Assembly: GCA_933207985.1 (NCBI GenBank)
Contig: OW240917.1
Span: 105,496,717 to 105,560,716, forward strand
From: Pelobates cultripes
Lineage: Eukaryota; Chordata; Amphibia; Anura; Pelobatidae
DNA: 64,000 bases
Direction: 5' to 3'
The position numbers were made by a program, and so were the translations under genes. The first letter of the stretch is position 1. The number at the start of each line of letters is the position of its first letter. Below are positions 36,311 to 43,933 of this stretch, piece after piece. The notes beneath the pieces are model-generated. The model ran no database searches, was not told the DNA's origin, and worked only from the letters and a program-made list of their open reading frames with translations.

Positions 36311-37214
36311 TTTGTTCCTTGTATATATTATTGTTTTTATGATAATATATTTGTTTTATTTATTTATTTTAACATTTTAATATTTATTTGTTTTTTGTTT
36401 TTGATATATATTTTTTCCGTTTCTTCGATGAGTGTTCCATATTTGTAAGAAGTGGAACCTTTTTGATCTCCCCCCTCGGATTCCTCTTCCGGTTTCGGAG
36501 GGACTGTTATAGATTGCGCTCTATTTTGAGCTGGTTTTCCGGTTTCCTGATAGAAGTGGAACGCATATGCGTTCCGGATACAGATGAACTAGCACTTCCG
36601 CTTTTGTGTGAAAACGAGGCTTGGAGCGCACGCGCCTCCAAAAGCGCGAAAGGACTTTGAAATCCGATGGAGGAAATCAGTTACAGATGTGTCCGGCTGA
36701 AGGCACCGTTAGGATTGGTTAAAGACTTGTTAAAGGCAGGATATTTAATGTGTATATGTGTGTATTTTATTCTGTATTGCTACAAGCCCCTGATGAAGTC
36801 ATTTAGACGAAACGCGTAGGGTGGCAAGCTTTTGTTATTATTTCACTGTGGATCTCTTCATCTCCCCTGTCTCCATTCTTCTGTGTATCCTGAGGGTTAT
36901 TATTTTGATGGAAGACATTGGTATTTGATTTGAAGAGCCTGATAACTACTGTCATTTTGTAAGTGTATCCAATAAAATTACAATTTTTAATACTATACAG
37001 TTATACACTATGGTCTGTCTTTATGCTTTGTTTTAAGCATTTATTTCTACAACTAAGAAGAGACGAAGCACTTTAAGAAGACTATTTATATCCTGCCTAT
37101 TAACATCTATGTTTGTGAGTGCATTTTTATATATTTTTAAGATTTGGTTTTTATTTTTTAGTCTGCACTATTGGTCTCCCTTTATATTTTTTTAGGTTGT
37201 GCTTTTTACGCTTT
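36311..37214 (+). mobile_element. PLE-B terminal non-coding region (pseudo-LTR), plus arm
   Basis: This is sequence between the GIY-YIG stop and the element end. It includes a GC-richer block with CCGGTTTCGGAGG, GGTTTTCCGGTTTCC and GAACGCATATGCGTTCC (a perfect short palindrome), the ribozyme-like motif at 36,790, AATAAAATTACAATTTTT near 36,970 and the end GGTTGTGCTTTTTACGC. The open frame 36,388-36,660 and its mirror 32,037-32,309 have no known domain and are probably chance. Confidence 0.75.
36772..36830 (+). ncRNA. Hammerhead-ribozyme-like motif, plus arm of PLE-B
   Basis: The core CTGATGA (36,790-36,796) is followed by a three-pair stem II GTC/GAC closing ATTTA, then GAAAC (36,809-36,813). 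A minimal stem III can form as AC-GC-GT, with A (36,818) in the cleavage position. Stem I can pair GGGT with GCCC next to the core and GCAA with TTGC further out, leaving an internal loop. One extra A between the core and stem II departs from the consensus. Hammerheads with very short stem III are known from PLE terminal repeats. Activity is not shown by sequence alone. Confidence 0.5.
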
Positions 37215-37226
37215 GATTCTCAATGA

Positions 37227-38738
37227 GTAAAATTGGATCACTTACAGAGTAGCAAAAAATATAGCTACTAAAGAGTGTAGCCATATATATAGACAAGAAG
37301 TATCCAAGTAAATTTGTATATAGTAAAAACTAACTGGAAACAAATCAGGGTCCTCCAAACCAATAAAGTGTTAAACGTCTATAGATGGATCCCACCCTCT
37401 CCTCTTTTCTCTTCTCTCTCTTTCTCGTGCCTCCTTCATAGATATATATATATATATATCTTACGTCAGGGCAATCTATAAATAGCTCAATCTCAATAGT
37501 TTACTATAAATGTATCTTAGCTAGATTAGCTCAATATGTGTCAATAGAGTTGATAAATTGAGAGAACAAAGAGAGACAAATAGGTGAAAAATAAAGTAGG
37601 AGTCAATAGAGAGGGTATAACCATCACAGACTTAAGAAAGAACAGTCTGCAGAGTGTGGAAAAAATACCCACACCCCCCAAGCCCAACGCGCGTTTCGGC
37701 GACAAAAGATCGCCTTTCTCAAGGGCATCAGTAAGCAAATGCCGTCCCCTCATTATATACACGAAAAAGTAGCGCCACAAAAACACCCGTAATAAGTTAA
37801 TAAGTGGGCGGTGTTTCCATTTTACCTCGCCATTCAGGTTCGGTGGTGGGAAGTTCCACAGAGTGGCATTCCATCACAGAGCGCGCACGCGCATGTTAAG
37901 TGTAACCGCGCATGCGTACAACATTATTTCAGCGCAACAAGCAACATTGTATCCAACTCACTCTAAACCAGCGTCACTTGTAATTAAGTGTGTATTCAGT
38001 GTAGTCGCGCATGCGTGCAGCATTATTTCAGCATAGCAAGCAGCGTTGTATCTGACTCGTTCCAATCAGTATCTCCCGTGGTTAAACACAAAAATTGTCA
38101 CATACTGTGCAGTGAATAAACATCATGGTAATGCAGATTGGTTTGGGAGTATTACAGAGGCAAGGGGAAATGGGGACAAATACAAGAATATATAGATATA
38201 CAATTCAAAATTCAAAAAGACAGGTAATGTTCAGTTTACATTTTTAAATGGACATACCAAGATTCCACTAAACCAAACAGATAAATCAAATAAGAATATA
38301 TAAATCCAACAGTTTTCTCAACTTTAAGGACATTTTAGTAGTTATTGGGGTAGTTGTTAATTCTCCTAATGTTTCTTCAAACAAGAAAAAATATATATTT
38401 TATAGATTATAGAGAACTAAAGAAGTGGGCTGTAGAAAGGATTATAAACAGAATCGATATTATTATTCCAGGGGGAATATAAATATTCAGTCAAGTTGGT
38501 ATAATTGATTACATAGCCTATAATTGATTGCATTGATTGCATAGCCTAGAGCAGTCAAGTACATATAGACAGTATATAATCTCTCATGTCTCTTAAGATG
38601 CCAAAGCTATAAAGACAATTAGAGAGAGAATTCCTATTCTTAATGCCAAGGAGATATGTGCTCACAGTCAGATATTGACTCATTCATCAGCGTTAAAGAG
38701 TGTAAAATACATATATCTCCTATATATATATATATATA
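37227..38738 (-). mobile_element. PLE-A terminal non-coding region
   Basis: This lies downstream of the PLE-A coding part on its strand. It contains a TA microsatellite (37,440-37,460) and a ribozyme-like motif read on the minus strand at 37,722-37,690 (TTGAGAAAGGCGATC, then GTCGCCGAAACGCGCG). It also has a GC-rich duplicated segment: GCGCGCACGCGCATG..., AACATTATTTCAGCGCAACA at 37,861-37,945 and the like at 38,005-38,045. No gene is visible. Confidence 0.6.
37684..37728 (-). ncRNA. Hammerhead-like motif, PLE-A
   Basis: The minus strand shows TTGAGAAAGGCGATCTTTT-GTCGCCGAAACGCGCG. The GGCGA/TCGCC stem and GAAACGCG match the pattern of the PLE-B motif, but the first core box is TTGAGAA instead of CTGATGA, so catalysis is doubtful. 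Confidence 0.3.
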
Positions 38739-39040
38739 TATAGAGTATTCCAAAAAATAAGGCTTGCACTCACGGTCTGTAGTAATGTTTAAAAGTTCTT
38801 CTTTATTCCGATATTATTAAAACAAATCTGTAGTCATCATCAACGTTTCAGCCATCACTCGTGGCTTTCATCAGGATCAGTTCAATACACAAACGATCCT
38901 GATCCTGATGAAAGCCACGAGTGATGGCTGAAACGTTGATGATGACTACAGATTTGTTTTAATAATATCGGAATAAAGAAGAACTTTTAAACATTACTAC
39001 AGACCGTGAGTGCAAGCCTTATTTTTTGGAATACTCTATA
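38739..39040. repeat. Perfect 142-bp inverted repeat with 18-bp spacer
   Basis: The left arm 38,739-38,880 and right arm 38,899-39,040 are exact reverse complements over all 142 bases I compared, from TATAGAGTATTCCAAAAAAT to TCATCAGGATCAG. Each arm holds CCTGATGAAAGCCACGAGTG followed by ATGGCTGAAACG, a hammerhead-like layout with a GCC/GGC stem. The style matches a PLE end, so this looks like a third, very short inverted PLE insertion lying between TA tracts. Confidence 0.9.
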
Positions 39041-39812
39041 TTGTTTGGCTATGGCTATTATGCACCCGGCATTTTTTGTACTTTGAAAGCGTGTGTGCAG
39101 GGTACCAGTGCAAGTTATATATATATATAAGTACATATCTCAAATAAATGGGGCAAAGGAAAAACCCTCGTTCAGGCCAAAAGGTCTTAAGTCTAAAAAT
39201 CCATCTAGACTCTCTTTGTCTTAATAGTCTATCATAGTTTCCACGTCTCGGATGTCTCTTCACCCATTCCAGACTACAGAATTTTAGGTTACTAGGATCA
39301 CCCCGATGGTGTTCCTTAAGGTGTCTCGAAATGGGTGTTTCGAGACGGTTCTTAGGGGACCTTACATGCTCCATAATCCTTTCCTTAAAGGCTCTAAATG
39401 TCTTGCCTACGTATTTTTGTCCACAGGAGCAAGACAATAGATATACCAGGCCCTTTGTGTTACAATTAAAAAAGTTTTTAATTTTAATTAGAACTTGGCC
39501 TGTACTGTCACTCACTATTTTAGATTCCTTGGAGATGTATTTACAAGCCACACATCTCCCACAGCCATAAGAACAACAAGGAGGATTACCCAACCATGTG
39601 TCTCTTGGCTGTGGTTTAATAGCCAAATGGCTTGGTACCAGTAGATCACAAATATTGCGCCCTCTTCGGGCAGTGATATTAATACATGGACCCAAGATCT
39701 CCCTCAGGAATCTATTAAGGCACTTCCTTGCTTCGGACCATCCTGTGTCGTATGTAGCACTCACACGAATGTTACCCTTGTTCTTTGGGTCATTCTTCAC
39801 AGGTTGGTCACC
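39036..39812 (-). pseudogene. PLE-A C-terminal part: GIY-YIG endonuclease
   Basis: The minus strand encodes VKNDPKNKGNIRVSATYDTG, LRNFL-like helices, RRGRNICDLLVPSHLA, a cysteine cluster CCSYGCGRCVAC and then GLVYLLSCSCGQKYVGKT (GIY-YIG core). The end follows with HLKEHHRGDPSNLKF and RQRESRWIFRLKTFWPERG. The frame is separated from the RT part by a stop/frameshift near 39,815. The last about 50 codons (below 39,150) read into terminal sequence and part of the palindrome. Confidence 0.85.
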
Positions 39813-39818
39813 AAGAAG

Positions 39819-40440
39819 TTAATTTCTATCAGTTTCCAGTGCTCTCTTGTAGGCTTTTTTGAGGCAGCGATTTGGATAGCCTTTCTCCTTGAAATAGATT
39901 CGAAGTTGATCTGCCTTTATTTTAAAATCAACAACGTCACTGCAATTTCTGCGGAGGCGGAGGTATTGCCCAACCGGAATCCCCTCCTTAAGGGGCCTTG
40001 GATGATAACTTTTCCAGTGAAGAAGGGAATTTGTGGCAGTCAGTTTTCTTAAAAGGGTGGAATCAAGCGTCCCATCCTCGTTTATAGAAATAGTGATATC
40101 TAGAAAATTAATTGAACGTCCCCCATATTCAGATGTAAATCTAAGGTTCTCGGTGTTCTGATTTAGACATTCCACTAAATCTATAAATTCCTGTGAAGTA
40201 CCTTGCCATATCAACAAAATATCATCGATATAGCATCCCCACCATAAAATCTTGGGGAGGTAATCCTTCAGAGCCTCTGAGGAGAAGATTTCTTGTTCCC
40301 ACCACCCCAGGTGCAGGTTTGCATATGAGGGGGCACAAGCCATCCCCATAGCCTTACCCCTCACCTGGTGGTAGAACTTAGTATTAAACAGAAAATAGTT
40401 GTGTGATAAAATGAATTCTAACAGGCATATCACAAAAACC
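39819..40440 (-). pseudogene. PLE-A reverse transcriptase palm
   Basis: The frame has FLFNTKFYHQVRGKAMGMAC and APSYANLHLGWWEQ, then CYIDDILLIWQG (catalytic YIDD at 40,232-40,221), INFLDITISI and RLRRNCSD. This corresponds to residues 345-560 of the PLE-B protein. The usual GTAMGT reads GKAMGM. It is separated from the upstream part by a frame break near 40,440-40,530. Confidence 0.85.
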
Positions 40441-41010
40441 TCTTACATGTTCCAACCCTCTATCATGAGGGATAGATGAATAGAGTGATTCGACATCTAA
40501 AATGCAGAGATTAGCACTAGGAGACAGTTTGAGATTAGATAATAGGTTCAAGGCCTGCTTGGTATGATGGTAGGGTCTCCACCAAAGGTCTTAAAATCTT
40601 GTCAACGTAAAGACTGCCATTCTGTGTAGTATTATCTATCCCCGAGACTATAGGTCGCCCTGGGGGGTCTTGTAGGTTTTTATGGACCTTAGGTAGGCAG
40701 TAGAAGATTGCTATTCTAGGGTGACGATTAAGAATAAATTCATACTCGTCACCCGACAGCAAACCTCCACTGCGGCCATGGTCCAAGATCTCTTTGTATT
40801 TTGCCAGATATTCGTTCGTGGGATCGAATTTCAGGGCCCTATATGTATTCTCATCACCTAGAACCCATTCAACCATTCCCACATATTGCTTAATTTCCAG
40901 GATCACTACATTGCCTCCCTTATCCGCTGGCTTAATAATAAGGCTAGTATTTGTCTGTAGTTATTCTAGAGCATGTTTTTCTCTCTTGTTTAGATTATTT
41001 GAATGAAAGT
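40440..41010 (-). pseudogene. PLE-A reverse transcriptase fingers, frameshifted
   Basis: The minus strand carries VILEIKQYVGMVEWVLGDEN, a RIAIFYCLPKVHKNLQDPPG segment and GRPIVSGIDN. Then a frame change at about 40,535 leads into residues around motif A that I can only partly read (ILDVESLYSSI type). A stop lies within the ADKGGNVV-like segment near 40,905-40,960. Confidence 0.75.
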
Positions 41011-41444
41011 TAAGAGATTTGATACTGATTTTTTTCTATTTCGTTTCTCGCTGCCTCCAAAAATAACTCGCTATTACGGAAGCTAGCAAAGTTTGGTGTA
41101 TAGCGACTTTTGGGTTTTAGATTCGTCTGGTTTAAAATGGTATTGGTATCATTCTCTTCCAAAAGAGATACCAGTGTAGTCAAGCATTGATAGTCCTTAG
41201 GTGTTAGACCCAGATCTCTTGCTTTTTTCTCATTTCGTATAGAGTGAAACTTATATAAAGCCAATTTACGAACAAAAAGGTTGAGATCTTTGATCCACTC
41301 AAATCTATCAAAGGAGGGCGTTGGAACAAATGAAAGACCATGTTCTAAGACATTGATTTGGTCATGAGTTAGTGTATATGAAGATAAATTAATGACCTGA
41401 GATGGATGGGTTAGATCCGATCTTTGAGTCTTATCTAATATCAT
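41010..41444 (-). CDS. PLE-A reverse transcriptase N-terminal part
   Basis: 144 codons begin at ATG 41,444-41,442. It shows VINLSSYTLTHDQINVLEHG, LSFVPTPSFDRFEWIKDLN and LFVRKLALYKFH, the conserved entry into PLE reverse transcriptases, then a KPKSRYTPNF segment. Its start overlaps the stop of the upstream frame as ATGA. The frame breaks at 41,010, before the fingers. Confidence 0.8.
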   Translation of the reverse strand: MILDKTQRSDLTHPSQVINLSSYTLTHDQINVLEHGLSFVPTPSFDRFEWIKDLNLFVRKLALYKFHSIRNEKKARDLGLTPKDYQCLTTLVSLLEENDTNTILNQTNLKPKSRYTPNFASFRNSELFLEAARNEIEKNQYQIS

Positions 41445-42238
41445 TTCCTTCTTCCCCCTCCTCTTCCTTCCCTTGGAGTTTGGGTTTGATAGCTCGTCCG
41501 TTGACTTGGGAACTCCTCCTGATGATCTAGGGCTAAAAAATTCACCCCTTTTTTGAGGATTCCCTTCGGATTAGCATTATTAGTGAATGTGGTAGGTTGT
41601 ATTTGAGAATCAGATAAATTTAGTTGATTACTTGAGTCTGTGTCAGACGAATCATAGTCTGAGGTTAATACATTCTCTGAGGTGCGTCTTAATCTATGGT
41701 TAAATAGTTTATACACATTCCCGGTCTCATAGTCCTGCAGATCCCTAAGGAATTTTTGATGTTTCCTAAACTTAATTGATTCCTGATACTTGTCCAGGTT
41801 CTGTTTCAACCTGGATTCAAGGAAAACAAAATTGGGATCGTCCTGGAACTGTTTGATTGTATTGATTTCCTCATCAAGATCCCCATTAACTGTTTTTAGC
41901 TGTTCTTGTTCAAATTTGAAGATAATCTGCATAAATGTTTTTGAGCAAATCCCTGCTGCTGCCTCCCATTCTTTCATTAATGCCATATTTTCAGAGTGGG
42001 AAGATGGAGTATTTCTTATTCTCAAACCTCTAGTCATGTCCTTTTTTATATAATTTTCCAAGGAGGAGATCTCCCAGCAAGTATGATTCTGTCTATTATA
42101 CAGTCCTTGAAGTTTGTTAAATGATTGATTAATGTTAGGTACCGCAGTGTCGGGATTCAGTTTTGTATTAGAAAATACATTATCCGCGTCTCTGCACCAA
42201 ACACTGCTGTCTAACTTGTTAGATAAAAATCCTGCCAT
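41441..42238 (-). CDS. PLE-A N-terminal ORF (265 codons)
   Basis: It begins MAGFLSNKLDSSVWCRDADN and includes a helical, charged stretch with KFRKHQKFLRDLQDYETGNV (about residues 155-175), an acidic Ser/Asp segment and a basic C-terminus EGRGGGRRK. This matches the N-terminal domain found ahead of RT in many vertebrate PLEs; its role, probably RNA or protein binding, is not established here. It is unbroken, in contrast to the rest of PLE-A. The start ATG at 42,238 is preceded by an AT-rich leader. Confidence 0.7.
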   Translation of the reverse strand: MAGFLSNKLDSSVWCRDADNVFSNTKLNPDTAVPNINQSFNKLQGLYNRQNHTCWEISSLENYIKKDMTRGLRIRNTPSSHSENMALMKEWEAAAGICSKTFMQIIFKFEQEQLKTVNGDLDEEINTIKQFQDDPNFVFLESRLKQNLDKYQESIKFRKHQKFLRDLQDYETGNVYKLFNHRLRRTSENVLTSDYDSSDTDSSNQLNLSDSQIQPTTFTNNANPKGILKKGVNFLALDHQEEFPSQRTSYQTQTPREGRGGGRRK

Positions 42239-42506
42239 AATGAAAATATAAATAAAATAATATAATATAATTGCTCAAGTAACCCTGGTATTGAAACCAG
42301 AAAATACAATATTTTTGGTGTTCCTCCACCTTATTTTATGTTGTCTGATTTTCTCTATTGATTAATAAAACTTTATTATTTTATTCACACAGTGATACAT
42401 ATTTGTTGGCAGATGCATTAATATTGCTCTAATAGGGGGTTCTGCTTCTGAGGGGATTTGCTCCCTTTTGTTTAAGGGTTGCTTCCCCCTCATTTGTGTA
42501 TTTTTT
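42239..42506 (-). mobile_element. PLE-A 5' leader, right copy of the inverted terminal segment
   Basis: 42,317-42,505 is the partner of 31,111-31,297. The part next to the ORF (42,239-42,316) is AT-rich with no partner found. The border with the minisatellite is set by the 16-bp direct repeat starting at 42,507. Confidence 0.75.
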
Positions 42507-42543
42507 CATATATGTATTTTTGCCTGTATGTCTGTCTATATGG

Positions 42544-43933
42544 TGTGGCAAACTCCCCCTTTTAGCTGAATTTGCAACAAGTTTTTGGAGGGGACTACTT
42601 GCCATCCTTTTGCCCTGTGACTATTGCCCCTGGGATGTATTGCCCTTTAAAAGCACTATGTGGGCATATTGGACTTTAACCCCTTAAGGACCAAACTTTT
42701 TGAATAAAAGGGAATCATGACATGTCACACATGTCATGTGTCCTTAAGGGGTTAAAACCCTTTTTCTGCCCCTTTAAATCCATGGGAAAATATGCCTCTT
42801 CCCCTTCCCCTTTTTCTTGTCCTATTGTTTCTCCAGCAGGGCGTTGTCCCAGGAACACCGCCAGACCAGTTTAAACTGTCTGTCTTGTCCCTCCTCAATC
42901 TCCCATCAGCCCTTGCTATTGTTTAACCCCATGGCGATCCAGCTGTATTCATGAGATCTGAGCGCTTTTCGGACATATTGAGCGCTCAGATCCAAGCTAT
43001 CTGGGGACATAGGTTAAACATTATATCATATGAGTTATGTATTTTTATGTGGTTTTTGTAACAATTTTTGACTTAGAGATATTTCCTGTACCTGGAGATA
43101 ATTAAGTTACAACAGCCACTTAAGCCAATTATCTCCAGGATAGAGGAGAAGATAGACCGTCTGCACAGCCTAAGTCTGTGTAACTATTTTGGGCATGAAA
43201 GCCATGCTTACGGTCGGTCAAAAGAGACTCCCAGAAAACATTTGAACCCCTGCTCTAATCTGGGTGATTCTTGGATATGTTGTTCACCCAGATGAGGGCT
43301 ATCCAGGGATGTAGGATTTATGGGGATATGTTTGTGTTTTAGGGTGTTTATGGACTTTGGGTAAAAATGAATATTTTCTGCCTGTGGATAATTAAGTTTG
43401 TCAATTGAGTTTGTTAATTGTATCACAGGCAGAGGGAAGGGTTTGTGTACAGTAACTGGGAGTGTTCAAATGTAAAACTCTGTTTTGTATTGGTTTGTGA
43501 GTTTCATGTCCTGTGCCCCACAAGGTCCACATGGGCAGTAACCTTGTGGGAAATACTGTATAAAAGAAGCAGCTGTGTTATTAAACCTTCAGTTCTACTT
43601 CACCCTCAATTTAGAGTCCTGTCTCTTATTGGGGGAATCTGCTACAAGGGATTGCATTGCTCTTCATACTGCCTTGAATAATCACTAAGCTCTTGTAAGA
43701 GCTTGTTCTTGTTCCTGTTCCTGCTCTCTGGATTAAGAGAGGTCTACCTACTGGATGCTGGATCCTGGTCTTAGGTCCAGAGTGGGTGGAAGATGGCGAG
43801 ACCCTAGCTAAGCTGCAGCGGCTAAGGGGCTCCAGTGCTGATGGTATCTGGTGGAGTGCTTGGACTCCTCGGTGAGCACTAGGAGCATCGATTTGCAAAG
43901 ACACCTGGTCGGGGTGCCAGGTGGTCCATCACA
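42544..43933 (+). mobile_element. LTR (family LTR-1), third copy, with a MITE inside
   Basis: It starts TGTGGCAAACTCCCCC and ends GGTGGTCCATCACA, and is colinear with 25,073-26,039 in many blocks (GGGATGTATTGCCCTTTAAA, TTCTCCAGCAGGGCGTTGTC, CACTAGGAGCATCGATTTGC). It is about 400 bp longer, partly through the MITE at 42,680. A likely promoter is CTGTATAAAAGAAGCAGC at 43,556. No target duplication was seen (left flank GTCTATATGG, right flank AAGTGTAAGC), and no internal region follows. Confidence 0.7.
42680..42751. mobile_element. 72-bp palindromic MITE (TTAA-flanked)
   Basis: CCCCTTAAGGACCAAAC...ATGTGTCCTTAAGGGG forms a hairpin between TTAA at 42,676-42,679 and 42,752-42,755. The related copy at 55,104-55,175 has the same length. 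TTAA flanks suggest a piggyBac-type origin. Confidence 0.7.

Larger units (their letters stand above)
31352..37214. mobile_element. PLE-B inverted dimer inserted in PLE-A
   Basis: The minus-strand arm (33,525 to about 31,483) is nearly identical to the plus-strand arm (35,193 to 37,213); the arms face away from a 1.67-kb single-copy centre (33,526-35,192). The direct repeats GATACTCAATGA (31,340-31,351) and GATTCTCAATGA (37,215-37,226) probably mark the target duplication. Both arms carry the C-terminal RT, the GIY-YIG domain and the terminal region. Such 5'-truncated inverted partners are typical of Penelope-like insertions. Confidence 0.85.
31005..42506 (-). mobile_element. Composite insertion: PLE-A (minus) containing the PLE-B inverted dimer
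   Basis: The block is flanked by a perfect 16-bp direct repeat, CATATATGTATTTTTG, at 30,989-31,004 and 42,507-42,522, both within the same GT-rich minisatellite, so it entered as one unit. PLE-A coding lies on the minus strand (42,238 to 39,036). Its 5' end at 42,505 is repeated in inverted orientation near the left border (31,111-31,297). PLE-B occupies 31,352-37,214. Without PLE-B the A copy would be about 5.6 kb. Confidence 0.75.

Noticed and set aside
32037..36660. Identical 90-codon frames at 32,037-32,309 (minus) and 36,388-36,660 (plus) as a small PLE gene
   Set aside because: They lie in the terminal region near the ribozyme-like motif, have no recognised domain and are alike only because the arms are duplicates. 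Conservation across the family would be needed to support them.
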